A DNA stretch of 64,000 nt from Paraburkholderia azotifigens (GTDB lineage Bacteria > Pseudomonadota > Gammaproteobacteria > Burkholderiales > Burkholderiaceae): assembly GCF_007995085.1 (NCBI RefSeq), contig NZ_VOQS01000003.1, positions 2,108,001 to 2,172,000 of the forward strand. The letters run 5' to 3'. Below are positions 42,524-52,049 of this stretch, in pieces. How positions within the stretch are numbered: position 1 is the stretch's first letter; each line of letters begins with the position of its first letter. A program made the position numbers and the translations under genes. The notes under the pieces are model-generated. The model did not search any database and had not been told where the DNA came from. It saw nothing but the letters and a program-made list of their open reading frames with translations.

Positions 42524-43954
42524 ATGAACCGATATGAAGCACTCGCCAATACGATGGCCGCCGAGATCCGCTCGGGCAGCCTCGCGGTCGGCGCGCGCAT
42601 GCCTTCGTTGCGGCAGGTGATTGCGCAACATGGCGTGAGCCAGTCGACGGCGTTTCGTGCTTACTATCTGCTGGAAGAGTGGGGACTCATACGCGCGCAG
42701 GAGCGCTCCGGCTATTACGTCGCGCCCGGCGCCGCCGTTCGCGACATGCGGGAAGCGAGCGCGAAACGCGCACTGGCCGAGTCCGCGAAAGTCGATATCA
42801 GCGAACTCGTCTTCAGCGTGCTCGAAGCGGCGAAACATACGGGCGTGGTGCCGCTCGGCTCCGCGTTTCCCTCGCCTATGCTATTTCCGCTGCAGCGCCT
42901 CGCGAAGTCGCTGGCGCAAACGTCTCGCACGATGAACCCGTGGAGCACCGTGGTCGATCTGCCGCCCGGCAATGAGGCATTGCGCCAGCAGATCGCGCTG
43001 CGTTACCTGGGCATGGGCCTGTCGCAACCGCTCGATGAGATCGTCGTCACCAATGGCGCGCTCGAAGCACTGAATCTGTGTCTGATGGCCGTGACGCGAC
43101 CCGGCGACGTCGTCGCCGTCGAGTCGCCGGGTTTTTACGCCGCGCTGCAGGCGATCGAAAGACTCGATTTGCGCGCGGTCGAAATACCCGTAGATCCGCA
43201 AACCGGTCTCGATCTGGACGCGTTGGCGCAGGCGCTGGAAAAGCAGCCCATTCGCGCATGCTGGTTCATGACGAACTATCAGAATCCGACGGGCGCGACG
43301 ATGCCGCTCGACAGGAAGAAGGCACTCGTCGAACTGCTGGCGCGCCACGACGTGCCGTTGATCGAGGACGACGTGTACGGCGAGCTGCATTTTCAGGCGG
43401 ATTATCCATTGCCTGCGATTGCCTTCGATCGCAAAGGGCTCGTCATGCATTGCAGTTCTTTTTCAAAGACGCTCGCGCCGGGATACCGGATCGGCTGGGC
43501 GGCGGCGGGCCGTTTTGCGGAGAAAGTGCAGCGGTTGAAATTGATGACGACGCTATCGGCGAGTATTCCCGTGCAGGCGGGCATTGCCGATTATCTGCAG
43601 CACGGCGGCTACGACCGGCATCTGCGCAAGCTGCGCACCGCATTGCGCGCGCAACTGGATGCCATGAATCTCGCGCTTCGACGCGCGATGCCTAAAGGCG
43701 TGACGTGGACGATGCCTTCGGGCGGCTATTTCGTGTGGCTCGCGTTGCCGGAGCACGTCGATGCGTTGACGCTTCACCGGCAGGCAATCGAGCATGGCGT
43801 GAGCCTCGCGCCCGGGCCGATTTTCTCGGCGTCGCGCAATTTCCGCAACTGCGTGCGCCTGAACTTCGGGCATCCGTGGAATGCGGATATCGATCGCGCG
43901 ATTCACGTGCTGGGCGAATTGATCACGCAGGCGGCGCAAACGCCGCAGCGATAG
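42524..43954 (+). CDS. MocR-type regulator (GntR helix-turn-helix fused to aminotransferase)
   Basis: A 476-residue fusion. Residues 1-70 form a GntR winged helix (RMPSLRQVIAQHGVSQSTAFRAY), and about 90-470 an aminotransferase class I fold. The PLP lysine is Lys315 in SSFSKTLAPGYRIG, and NYQNPTG and EDDVYGEL are further PLP contacts. MocR proteins sense amino compounds through PLP. The transporter upstream lies 78 bp away on the same strand but the two need not be linked. Confidence 0.92.
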   Translation: MNRYEALANTMAAEIRSGSLAVGARMPSLRQVIAQHGVSQSTAFRAYYLLEEWGLIRAQERSGYYVAPGAAVRDMREASAKRALAESAKVDISELVFSVLEAAKHTGVVPLGSAFPSPMLFPLQRLAKSLAQTSRTMNPWSTVVDLPPGNEALRQQIALRYLGMGLSQPLDEIVVTNGALEALNLCLMAVTRPGDVVAVESPGFYAALQAIERLDLRAVEIPVDPQTGLDLDALAQALEKQPIRACWFMTNYQNPTGATMPLDRKKALVELLARHDVPLIEDDVYGELHFQADYPLPAIAFDRKGLVMHCSSFSKTLAPGYRIGWAAAGRFAEKVQRLKLMTTLSASIPVQAGIADYLQHGGYDRHLRKLRTALRAQLDAMNLALRRAMPKGVTWTMPSGGYFVWLALPEHVDALTLHRQAIEHGVSLAPGPIFSASRNFRNCVRLNFGHPWNADIDRAIHVLGELITQAAQTPQR

Positions 43955-43972
43955 CGCCCGCACCGGTACGCG

Positions 43973-44161
43973 TCAATGCGCGACCGTAACGGCGATCCGC
44001 GCGAACGCGAACAGCAATCCGCCGAAGCACAGCGCGAGCACGACAGCCATCACGGGCACCAGCGGCAGCTTGACGGTGGCCAGATCGGCTTCGTGTCCCG
44101 CGCCGCGCCGGACCCCGAAGAAGCTCCATAACACCATGCGCATCATGTTCAGCAAGGCCAT
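43973..44161 (-). CDS. DUF2970-family small membrane protein
   Basis: A 62-residue single-pass protein of the DUF2970 family: MALLNMMRMVLWSFFGVRRG followed by HEADLATVKLPLVPV and one membrane helix to the C-terminus. AGGAGAA precedes the ATG at 44161. Family role unknown; common in beta-proteobacteria. It converges on the MocR gene with 18 bp between stops. Confidence 0.8.
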   Translation of the reverse strand: MALLNMMRMVLWSFFGVRRGAGHEADLATVKLPLVPVMAVVLALCFGGLLFAFARIAVTVAH

Positions 44162-44433
44162 TTCAGTTCTCCTGCAATGCACGTAGTCCGCGCGTTTTCA
44201 TGTGTCAATCGTAGAGTCCGGGGGTGAGTGGCGTAAGAAGCAGATGCTGTCGTTTTCAGCACAGCAGTGGTGTGGCGGGTTGCCGCATGGCAAAGGGCAG
44301 TCGAGAAAAAATGACATCCGCGTGCATCGAACGGTAAAGATTGCCGCTGCGCAAAGCCTGGATGCCGTTTGCCGCACCGCGGGAACGGCCATTGCGCGCC
44401 TTCCGGACGCTCACTTTCACAAGGAGGCAAGCA

Positions 44434-44901
44434 ATGGGCTCAATCAATCCGCAAACGCGCAGAACGGGTGGTGCAGATATCGTCGGTGGCGGCGTCGGTG
44501 AAGGTCCGGGGCCGGAAGTGATGGCAGCGTCGACGCTCGACGGCACCAAGGTGTATTCGTCCGACGCTGAACACGTCGGCAAGATCTCCGACATCATGCT
44601 CGACGTGAGGAGCGGCCGCATCGCCTATGCGGTGCTATCCGAAGGCGGTTTTCTCGGCATGGGCGCGAAGTTGCACGCGATTCCCTGGAGCGCGTTGACG
44701 CTCGACACCGATCAAAAGTGTTTTCACGTCGATATCAGCGCGAAGCGACTGAAGGACGAACCGGGCTTCGACAAGGATCACTGGCCGAGCATGGCCGATC
44801 TGAGGTGGGGTGAATCGCTGCACACGTATTACAACCGCGATCCGTACTGGATTTCGCGCAGCGACTACGTGGATCCGGACGTTCCGCCAACTGCGCATTG
44901 A
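44434..44901 (+). CDS. PRC-barrel domain protein
   Basis: A 155-residue protein whose central part (about 30-115) is a PRC-barrel: MAASTLDGTKVYSSDAEHVG, then LDVRSGRIAYAVLSEGGFLG. PRC-barrels occur in RimM and in stress-related soil-bacterial proteins. AAGGAGG stands 6 bp upstream of the ATG at 44434. The frame continues upstream but the upstream residues are not conserved-looking. No function assignable. Confidence 0.82.
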   Translation: MGSINPQTRRTGGADIVGGGVGEGPGPEVMAASTLDGTKVYSSDAEHVGKISDIMLDVRSGRIAYAVLSEGGFLGMGAKLHAIPWSALTLDTDQKCFHVDISAKRLKDEPGFDKDHWPSMADLRWGESLHTYYNRDPYWISRSDYVDPDVPPTAH

Positions 44902-44925
44902 CACGCCGCGCCAGCACGTAGAAAC

Positions 44926-44957
44926 ATGAAGCCGCGCATCCGGGTGCGCGGCTTCAT
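44926..44957. terminator. Bidirectional hairpin between convergent genes
   Basis: Perfect 13-bp stem (44926-44938 with 44945-44957) between the PRC-barrel gene and the aldolase gene. T-runs are weak on both sides, so termination is probable but not certain. Confidence 0.6.
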
Positions 44958-44970
44958 TGGCAGGGACTGT

Positions 44971-45867
44971 TTAAACCTTGTTAGCAGAAGCGTCGTAAAT
45001 CTCGTCGATGGCTTCCGCCAGCTTCGCATCGAATTCGCTGTCGCTCATCGGCTTCTTCAGGTCGTTGATGAGTGCGCGCGAAAAACTCGCGATCATGCCG
45101 TGATTCTTCGCGAGCAGTTTGCAGGCCTCCGTGCGCGTGTAGCCGCCCGACAGCGCGACGACGCGCAACACGCGCGGATGATCGATCAGCGGCTTGTAGA
45201 AATCGGCGACATCGGGAATGGTCAGCTTGAGCATGACCTGCTTGCCGGCAGGCAGCGCGTCGAGCCCCTTGAGAATTTCATCGCGCAGCGTCTTTTCGGC
45301 GCCGGCCTTATCGGGCGTCTTGATCGACACTTCGGGTTCGAGGATCGGCATCAGGCCGCCCGCGTCGATCTGCGCGCCGTATTCGAACTGCTGCTTGACG
45401 ACTGCGGCAATCCCCGCAGGCGAATTCTGCTCGATGACGGAGCGCATCTTGGTGCCGAAAATGCCGAGCTTGACTGCACGCGCAACGAGCGCGTCGAGTC
45501 CGGGAATCGGCTTCATCACGCGCACGCCGTCGCTTTCGGCTTCGAGTCCCTTGTCGACCTTGAGGAACGGCACGACGCCGCGGTCTTCCCACAGGAACGC
45601 CGGCACTGGCTTGCCTTGAGCCTCCCCATCCATCGTGGCTTCGAAGAGAATCGCCGCGATGACCTTCGCGCCCGTGAAGGCCGGGGCGGTGATGATGCGC
45701 ACGCGCATTTCGTGAATCAGCTTGAACATTTCGGCGTCGCCGCTATAGGCGTCGTCGGCAATGCCGTACTGCCGCAATGCGCCAGGCGTAGAGCCGCCGC
45801 TCTGGTCGAGCGCGGCAATGAAGCCCGCCTTTTCCGAAATCTGCGCCAACATTTTTTCATTTGCCAC
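44971..45867 (-). CDS. Fructose-bisphosphate aldolase, class I
   Basis: A 298-residue class I aldolase splitting fructose 1,6-bisphosphate. Family blocks are FIAALDQSGGSTPGALR at the N-terminus, FLWEDRGVVPFLKVDKGL in the barrel, and ILEPEVSIKTPDK near the Schiff-base region. The start is taken as GTG at 45867 because AAGGAGGG lies 8 bp upstream; the first in-frame ATG, at codon 6, would cut the conserved N-terminus. It is single and ends in a shared hairpin. Confidence 0.9.
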   Translation of the reverse strand: MANEKMLAQISEKAGFIAALDQSGGSTPGALRQYGIADDAYSGDAEMFKLIHEMRVRIITAPAFTGAKVIAAILFEATMDGEAQGKPVPAFLWEDRGVVPFLKVDKGLEAESDGVRVMKPIPGLDALVARAVKLGIFGTKMRSVIEQNSPAGIAAVVKQQFEYGAQIDAGGLMPILEPEVSIKTPDKAGAEKTLRDEILKGLDALPAGKQVMLKLTIPDVADFYKPLIDHPRVLRVVALSGGYTRTEACKLLAKNHGMIASFSRALINDLKKPMSDSEFDAKLAEAIDEIYDASANKV

Positions 45868-46014
45868 GGACGTTTCCCTCCTTGAACAACTGATTGATGA
45901 GCATGCAAATCCGACCCGACAAGTGTAAGGCATTGCGGCGCACGCTCCTACCGCGCGCGGACAGCGGCCAATCGAACAGACAAGCGAAGAGCGTACCCGG
46001 CGCGCATTGCGCCG

Positions 46015-46422
46015 CTATTTGCGCTGCGTTGCGTTGCGGATGTGCAGCTCCATGAATCCCGTTTGCGGATCGGGCTCGCGTGAGAACTCATGATCCGGCA
46101 GCAACGCGAGCAAAATTTCAACGGTCGTTCGTACGATGCAGCCGCGCGCGACATGTCCGCCGAATACGCGGCCCTGCGCATCGGATACCGACATATGCAG
46201 ATGCGCGCCACCGGGCGCGACGGATCCGGCGAGCGTCAGGATTTCCAGGTCGGCGCGAAGTTCTGTCGGCTGCTCGATGCCCGCGAATCGCAACTGCGCG
46301 ACGCTGAGGCTGCCGATGCCCTGCACGACGAACGCCGCTGTTGCGCCGAGCTGGCGCACAGTCTGTTCGAGTGCATCGCGCAGATCCTGTCCGGGGTGCA
46401 GGCGCAGGGGATGGGCTTGCAT
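46015..46422 (-). CDS. PCC/DUF296-domain protein
   Basis: A 135-residue protein of the PPC (plant and prokaryote conserved, DUF296) family. Visible marks are LRLHPGQDLRDALEQ, AAFVVQGIGSL and GGAHLHMSVSDAQGRVFGGH, the His-rich trimer centre that can bind metal. The start at 46422 (MQAHPLRL) leaves a family-sized product. No hooks to DNA (AT-hook) as in plants. Function unknown. Confidence 0.82.
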   Translation of the reverse strand: MQAHPLRLHPGQDLRDALEQTVRQLGATAAFVVQGIGSLSVAQLRFAGIEQPTELRADLEILTLAGSVAPGGAHLHMSVSDAQGRVFGGHVARGCIVRTTVEILLALLPDHEFSREPDPQTGFMELHIRNATQRK

Positions 46423-46584
46423 CGGTCGTGCTCCGTGTTCCGTTAGCGTGACAGCATGCGAAGTGTGCGGCGGCGTCGCCGCCCGCATACGGTAGCAGTA
46501 AGATCGTAACGCGGGCCGCTTTCGTGCATGCGGCGGCCCGAACCCCGCTTCATTCGGACGCGCGCGAGCCCGGCGCGAACAGCG

Positions 46585-47121
46585 ATGAAAACGCTAATAC
46601 GAGCGATCGTGACCGTGGCATGCGTGGCGGCCGCCATCGCCGTTCTGTTCGTTCCGCTGCCGCGCGCCTTCCATCTGTCGACGACCATTGTCACCGCCAT
46701 GCCGATCGCGCGCCCGCCCGCGGCCGTTTTCGACTACGTGACGACGCCTGCGCACTGGCCCGCGTGGCATCCGTCGTCGCTGTCGGTGGCGGGTGCGATC
46801 GATCACTCACTTGGCCTCGGCGAACGGACTACGGAAGAATTTCGTGTCGCGGGGCGGCGCGGGCACGTCGTGTGGACGGTTGTCGAACGTCAACGCCCGC
46901 AGAAATGGACGATCGACGGCGCGATAGAAGGCCGGCCCGCAGGCACGGTCAGCTACGCGCTGACGCCCGAGGCGGACGGCACGCAGTTCGAGCGCACCTT
47001 CACGTATCGCTCGCCGACGCTCTGGTTTGCGCTGCTCAACGCTGTCTTGCTGCGCCCGAAAATCCAGGCCGAGTCCGACGAAGCCGTCGAGCGGCTCAAA
47101 GATGCGCTCGAACAGCCCTAG
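46585..47121 (+). CDS. SRPBCC/polyketide-cyclase-like protein with membrane anchor
   Basis: A 178-residue protein: one N-terminal hydrophobic segment (about 5-25) and an SRPBCC ligand-binding fold opening with PIARPPAAVFDYVTTPAHWPAW. Such pockets bind hydrophobic small molecules. The start at 46585 (MKTLIRAI) gives the best anchor. Its stop overlaps the 3' end of the convergent DMT gene by four bases. Confidence 0.78.
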   Translation: MKTLIRAIVTVACVAAAIAVLFVPLPRAFHLSTTIVTAMPIARPPAAVFDYVTTPAHWPAWHPSSLSVAGAIDHSLGLGERTTEEFRVAGRRGHVVWTVVERQRPQKWTIDGAIEGRPAGTVSYALTPEADGTQFERTFTYRSPTLWFALLNAVLLRPKIQAESDEAVERLKDALEQP

Positions 47122-48032
47122 CGCAGGATCGTACGGGGAGCGGCTTGATCGGTTTGCGGCGCCTTGCGCCTCAGTGCCAGCGCGACGCCGCTCAACGTGA
47201 GCGCCATCGCCACGGCTTCCTTCCAGCCGAGCGGCTCGCCGAGCGCGAGCGCGGCCGCGACGATGCCCATGATGGGCACGAGCAGCATGCCGATCGACGC
47301 GATCTGCGGCGGCAGATGCCGCAATGTCGCGAACCACGCGAGGTAGCACACGCCCATCGGTACGAGCGTCATATAGATCAGCACGGCCCAGCCGTCCGCG
47401 TGCAGCGAGGCAAAGACGGGATGCTCGATCAGCAGGCCCGCGACGATCATCGGTGCGCGGCCGAGCCCGACCTGCCACGCGACGAGGCTGATCGGCGCGA
47501 CGGGAATCGGCGTGCGCGCGATCACCGTGCCGAGCGCGAACAGCACGGCTGCAAGCAGCGCGAAGGCGATGCCGGCGATTTTGCCCGCGTCGAAGGCGAC
47601 GCCGCGCCCGCCCAGCAGCACGACGACGCCCGCGAGTCCGAGCAGCAGCGCAAGAAATTCGACGGTGGAAGGTCTGCGCGACAGAATCGGCCACGCGAGC
47701 AACATCGCCCAGATCGGCATCGTGTAGACGAGCAGCGCGCCTTCGCTGACGCTGAGCCATTTCATCGACAGCGTGGAAAAGCCCATCCATGCAAAGACAT
47801 TCGTGCAGGCCGCGAGCAGAAGGCGCGGCACATACTGACGCGGCACGCGCGGCCGTTCGCCCATGCACACGGCGACGACCCCGAGCAGCACCGACGCCGT
47901 CACGCCCGCGATGCCGCGCGAAAAAAGCGGCGGCCATTCGCGCAGCAGCACTTTCATGGCCGGCCAGTTGAGTGCCCATCCCGTTGCCGTGATCAGCAGA
48001 TAGATGAGTCCCGTCCAGCGCGGATGCTTCAT
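47118..48032 (-). CDS. EamA-family (DMT) transporter
   Basis: A 304-residue inner-membrane protein with ten hydrophobic segments in two EamA repeats (GWALNWPAMKVLLREWPPL in the first, MTLVPMGVCYLAWFATLRHL in the second). DMT proteins export amino acids or metabolites. Convergent with the SRPBCC gene. No regulator nearby. Confidence 0.88.
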   Translation of the reverse strand: MKHPRWTGLIYLLITATGWALNWPAMKVLLREWPPLFSRGIAGVTASVLLGVVAVCMGERPRVPRQYVPRLLLAACTNVFAWMGFSTLSMKWLSVSEGALLVYTMPIWAMLLAWPILSRRPSTVEFLALLLGLAGVVVLLGGRGVAFDAGKIAGIAFALLAAVLFALGTVIARTPIPVAPISLVAWQVGLGRAPMIVAGLLIEHPVFASLHADGWAVLIYMTLVPMGVCYLAWFATLRHLPPQIASIGMLLVPIMGIVAAALALGEPLGWKEAVAMALTLSGVALALRRKAPQTDQAAPRTILR

Positions 48033-48530
48033 CGACGATTCGTATGAGGTCTTTTAAGAGCCTCGATCATACGGGGTTCTGCCATAACGCGGATTTCTCC
48101 ATTGCAGGATGCGTGACATATCCCGCAAACGATTGCGTTGTATCCTTCACGGTAAGAAGCGGGATAAAGCGCGGATTCGTTCGTGAGCAAAGTTTTTGTC
48201 AGAGGGAAGTCAGAGATTTTTGTCAGAGGGAAGTGAGAGAGAAAGCGCGGCGCTGCGCGCCATGCAACTGCGCGTGAAAATCGCGGTCTCACGGCGGGGT
48301 GATCTGCACGAAAGCCTTCAAAATGCGAACATGTCGGACGTTTTTTATCGGCGCCGGCTGGTAAAGTCCTGTGCTCCTGCCATAAAAACGTTTGCATTGA
48401 GGCACTTCAAGGGTTCGCCCGAAATGATCGATGCCGAACGGAATGAGATAGTTTGAGTGCAGGAATATTCACGCACGGTTCACAAAAGCAACACGCAATA
48501 CAGGTAATCGCAGTTCAAGAGAGGCTGAAA
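48033..48530. other. Intergenic region with a 24-bp tandem duplication
   Basis: This 498-bp stretch contains a tandem repeat of 24 bp (48193-48216 and 48217-48240, one mismatch), and AT-rich patches. The small frames across it are not supported. It would hold the promoters of the DMT gene and of the DUF1488-like gene. Confidence 0.5.
48193..48240. repeat. Two-copy 24-bp tandem repeat
   Basis: Both units begin TTTTTGTCAGAGGGAAGT and differ by one base. A local duplication of unknown consequence. Confidence 0.7.
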
Positions 48531-48800
48531 ATGGAACAGTCCTTACTCAACTTCGCCCTTTCGCATAACGGCCAGTCCGTGACTTTCGATATCGTCGTGC
48601 AAAAGCGCCCGATAGGGTGTTCGATTACGCGCGACGCGCTCGAGCAGCATTTCTGGCTGGAGCGCGGTGCAGACGAATCGCACCTCACGAAGGCGTTTGG
48701 CAACGGCCAGCGCCGTATCGCCGCTGTCGCTGAGCGCAAGGCGCTCGCGAAAGGGGCGACGCACGTGTTGATTACAGCAGACGATTTCGAGTACCGGTAA
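48531..48800 (+). CDS. DUF1488-like small protein
   Basis: An 89-residue protein (start 48531, MEQSLLNFALSHNG). Its layout (VTFDIVVQKRPIGCSITRDA, then HLTKAFGNGQRRIAAVAERK and a hydrophobic end) parallels the DUF1488 protein at 39429-39689, with low but recognisable similarity. GAGAGG lies about 8 bp upstream. Unknown role. Confidence 0.68.
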   Translation: MEQSLLNFALSHNGQSVTFDIVVQKRPIGCSITRDALEQHFWLERGADESHLTKAFGNGQRRIAAVAERKALAKGATHVLITADDFEYR

Positions 48801-49099
48801 AGGGCTGGCTACAGTCATCAGGCGCCCGCGTTTCCCTGTGAACACGCGGCGCGCCGCTTCGAGCGTCGCTGCGCGCGAGCGGCCGACCCTGTAGAACGCG
48901 TGCGCTGCGCGAGAGCCTCGCACATCGGGCCGTCCGGCCCGGCAGGCCATCACGGGCCTGTTGTTTCCATCCGATCACCTTTGCACCCAGCCGCGCGCCG
49001 GCTCACGAGCGGATCGTCTCGCGACACGCCCCGCGTATGCCGTGCCCGTCATGCCCAGAGCGGGTGCATCGCAATCCGTCCACCTTTGCTTGCGCGCGC
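48801..49099. other. Intergenic remnant region
   Basis: About 300 bp without any frame I can support. It precedes and may include unrecognisable debris of the SulP gene whose identifiable piece begins at about 49100. Confidence 0.4.
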
Positions 49100-49413
49100 A
49101 AGTGTTGCGTGAGCGCGCCCCCTGATTCGTTCGAACATGCGCTCGTGATCGTGGCCGTTACCGCGATCACCGTGTTTACCGATCTCGCGACAGCCGTGCT
49201 GTGCGGCATCGTCATTTCGGCGCTGAGTTTCGCGTGGCAGCACGCGAACGAAATTCCCCCTTCTTCGCCTCGACCACGCATTTTCAAGCGCTGCACGAAC
49301 GCTATGCGAAGCTCGGCAAGCGCCTGCGGCTGACGAACCTGTCGCCGCGCAACCGGCGCCTGCTGCAACGTGCCGACGCCAGCGTGACGATGGACACGAC
49401 GTCTGCCGCATAG
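49100..49413 (+). pseudogene. SulP-family anion transporter remnant
   Basis: Two pieces in different frames resemble the end of a SulP sulfate/bicarbonate permease. The first (to about 49250) encodes VIVAVTAITVFTDLATAV and SALSFAWQHANEI, the last membrane helices. The second, shifted frame (about 49250-49413) encodes a piece of the STAS domain, FASTTHFQ joined directly to ALHERYAKLGKRLRLTNLSP and RNRRLLQRADASV. The join lacks the middle of STAS, so there is an internal deletion as well as a frameshift. An intact protein would have about 500 residues; the gene is dead. Confidence 0.72.
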
Positions 49414-49498
49414 ACGAAGTCATGAGCGAAGCGCGGCTACAATGCGTGCCTGGCCTGCATCGCACGCCAGGGCTCGCATCGACACAGGAGAGAGAACA

Positions 49499-50947
49499 AT
49501 GACAACGCAAGACCAGGCCGGCATGTCGCTGCCAGGGAACGAACAGAGCCGCGCGCACGCCGCTTCGCCTTCATCGCTCAATGCCGGTTCCATCGGCGCG
49601 CGGCTCGACCGCCTGCCCGCGACGCGCTCCGTCTGGAAGCTCGTCGTGATGCTGAGCCTTGGCTTCTTCTTCGAACTCTACGATCTGCTCTACACGGGTT
49701 ACGTCGCGCCCGGTATCGTCAAGAGCGGCATTCTCACGTCGACTACGCACGGCCTGTTCGGCACGACGGGCATTGCGAGCTTCATCGCGACGCTGTTTCT
49801 GGGCCTGTTCATCGGCACGATCGCGTGCGGCTTTCTCGCAGACCGCTTCGGCCGCCGCGCGATCTTCACGTATTCGCTGCTGTGGTACACGGTTGCGAAC
49901 GTCGTCATGGCGTTTCAGGAGACGGCGACGGGGCTCAACTTCTGGCGCTTCACGGCAGGCCTCGGCATCGGCGTCGAGCTGGTGACGATCGGCACATATA
50001 TCTCCGAGCTGGTGCCGAAGCACATCCGCGGCCGTGCATTCGCGTGCGAACAGGCAGTCGGCTTCACGGCTGTGCCCGTCGTCGCGTTTCTCGCATGGCT
50101 GCTGGTGCCGCGCTCGCCGCTCGGACTCGACGGCTGGCGCTGGGTCGTGCTGATCGGCGCACACGGCGCGCTGTTCGTCTGGTGGATCCGGCGCAATCTG
50201 CCCGAAAGCCCGCGCTGGCTCGCGCAACAAGGGCGCGTCGAAGAAGCGGACCGTGTGATGCGCGCGCTCGAAGCGAAGGTCGAGGCCGAGTACGGCAAGC
50301 CGCTGCCGCCCGCAGCGCCGCCCGTTCCTGTACCGCCGAGCGGACGCTTCAGTGACATGTGGGTGCCGCCGTACCGCAGCCGCACGCTGATGCTGGCCAT
50401 TTTCAACATCTTCCAGACCGTCGGCTTTTATGGCTTCGCGAACTGGGTGCCGACGCTGCTGATCAAGCAGGGCATTACCGTGACGACCAGCCTTGCCTAT
50501 TCGAGCATCATCGCGCTCGCGGCGCCTGTCGGTCCCATCATCGGGTTGTTCATCGCAGACCGGTTCGAGCGCAAGAGCGTGATCGTCGCGATGGCGGCGC
50601 TGATCATCGTGTGCGGCCTGTGGTTCAGCCAGACGACGGCGGCTGTGCTGCTGATCTGCCTCGGCGTGGGGCTGACGCTCGGCAGCAATATCATGTCGTA
50701 CAGCTATCACGCGTATCAGGCCGAACTCTTTCCGACCAGCATCCGGGCGCGCGCAGTCGGCTTCGTCTATTCGTGGAGCCGTTTTTCAGCGATCTTTACC
50801 GCGTTCTTTATCGCATCGGTGCTGAAGTATTTCGGATCGACGGGCGTGTTCGTCTTCATCGCAGCCGCCATGGCGATCGTGATGCTGGTGATCGGCGTGA
50901 TGGGGCCGCGTACGCGCGGCATCGCGCTGGAAGAGATTTCGCATTGA
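49499..50947 (+). CDS. MFS transporter (sugar/organic acid symporter type)
   Basis: A 482-residue major facilitator with 12 predicted helices. GFLADRFGRRAIFTYSL is motif A, and LVPKHIRGRAFA plus LPESPRWL are typical of the sugar-porter/aromatic-acid symporter branch. A CAGGAGAGAG lies upstream of the ATG at 49499; the N-terminal 45 residues are an extended cytoplasmic tail. A strong terminator follows. Substrate unknown. Confidence 0.88.
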   Translation: MTTQDQAGMSLPGNEQSRAHAASPSSLNAGSIGARLDRLPATRSVWKLVVMLSLGFFFELYDLLYTGYVAPGIVKSGILTSTTHGLFGTTGIASFIATLFLGLFIGTIACGFLADRFGRRAIFTYSLLWYTVANVVMAFQETATGLNFWRFTAGLGIGVELVTIGTYISELVPKHIRGRAFACEQAVGFTAVPVVAFLAWLLVPRSPLGLDGWRWVVLIGAHGALFVWWIRRNLPESPRWLAQQGRVEEADRVMRALEAKVEAEYGKPLPPAAPPVPVPPSGRFSDMWVPPYRSRTLMLAIFNIFQTVGFYGFANWVPTLLIKQGITVTTSLAYSSIIALAAPVGPIIGLFIADRFERKSVIVAMAALIIVCGLWFSQTTAAVLLICLGVGLTLGSNIMSYSYHAYQAELFPTSIRARAVGFVYSWSRFSAIFTAFFIASVLKYFGSTGVFVFIAAAMAIVMLVIGVMGPRTRGIALEEISH

Positions 50948-50966
50948 CGTAGAAGCGATTCGATAA

Positions 50967-51002
50967 AAAACGGCCAGTGCCTTTGCAAGCACTGGCCGTT
51001 TT
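50967..51002. terminator. Strong bidirectional terminator
   Basis: A perfect 14-bp stem (50967-50980 with 50989-51002) is followed by TTGTTTTT on the plus strand and by a T-run on the minus strand. It ends the MFS gene (stop 50947) and lies just beyond the DUF2891 gene on the opposite strand. Confidence 0.9.
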
Positions 51003-51038
51003 GTTTTTGCCGTGCGCGACCGATGCGCGCTTTAGCCG

Positions 51039-52049
51039 CTACGCTTCGAGCGCAAGCGTCGCGAACGTGGCGAGCCAATGCTCGCCCATGTAGTCGCCCG
51101 CGACATGCTGCAACGCGCTGTCGAGATGCACGTCGGCGGCTTCGAACAGCACGGCGCGGCGGGGATCGTCGTTCGACAGCGCGCGCGCCAGCGAGCGCTG
51201 GCACCATGCACGGCTCAGGTTCAGCCCGTCGAGATGCGCGATCTTTCCGTCGCTGCGATCCGTGACGGTAGCGGGGATAAACAGCGTCGCGGGCTGACGT
51301 TGCGCCAGATCGGGCAGAAAGCGCGCGAACCACGCGGCGAACTCGGCGGGCGGCAACACGCGGCGCATCAACTCGGCTTCCATCAGTGCAGGCGACAGGA
51401 ACTCGTCGCCCGACGGCTCCCATGCCTGGCATCCGGCGTCGTTCAGATACCAGCGCTTCGCCGTATCGACGATCAGCTTCGCGAGGGAATCGCGTTGCGT
51501 GCGATGCGCGAAATCGAGCGTGAGCGCCAGCGCGAACGCGGTGTTGAAGTGCGTGCCGACACGCAGCGGATACGTCGCCTTCGGCAGAAACTCTTCGAAG
51601 CGTTCGACGAACGCTTCCGTCAGCGGTTCGATCGTCTTCGCCCAGCGTTCGGCTTGCGGCACCTTGAGTGCCGTGACCTGGCCCGACAGCGCAAGCAGCC
51701 ATGCCCAGCCGTAGGGCCGCTCGAAACCGCGGTTATGCGGCAGGTCGAGATAGGCGCGCTCGCCGGCTACGTTGTGCTCCGTGAAGTGCTCGTCGACGAC
51801 GCCGACGATGCGCGGCGCCTCCGGCAACTCAGGGAAACGCTCGATCAGATGCAAAAGCAACCAGTAGCCATGCACGCATGAGTGCCAGTCATAGCTGCCG
51901 TAGAAGACAGGATGCAGTGCGCGCGGGCCTTGCACGTCCTGCGGTCCGGCGAGGGAATGCGTGAGTTTGTTCGGATACTCGCGTGTCAGATGAGCAAGCG
52001 CGAGTCCCGCGAATTTCGATGCGATTTCAGAAGTGAGCAGGGCAGTCAT
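51039..52049 (-). CDS. DUF2891-family protein
   Basis: A 336-residue soluble protein of DUF2891. Family features: HPVFYGSYDWHSCVHGYWLL near residue 46 and NLSRAWCQRSL near 295, with conserved His and Trp suggesting an alpha/alpha-toroid enzyme. The start at 52049 (MTALLTSE) fits; the open frame reaches back to 52130. Last gene of the putrescine cluster, 133 bp after the second PuuB-type gene. No reaction is known; position hints at polyamine metabolism but may be coincidental. Confidence 0.8.
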   Translation of the reverse strand: MTALLTSEIASKFAGLALAHLTREYPNKLTHSLAGPQDVQGPRALHPVFYGSYDWHSCVHGYWLLLHLIERFPELPEAPRIVGVVDEHFTEHNVAGERAYLDLPHNRGFERPYGWAWLLALSGQVTALKVPQAERWAKTIEPLTEAFVERFEEFLPKATYPLRVGTHFNTAFALALTLDFAHRTQRDSLAKLIVDTAKRWYLNDAGCQAWEPSGDEFLSPALMEAELMRRVLPPAEFAAWFARFLPDLAQRQPATLFIPATVTDRSDGKIAHLDGLNLSRAWCQRSLARALSNDDPRRAVLFEAADVHLDSALQHVAGDYMGEHWLATFATLALEA

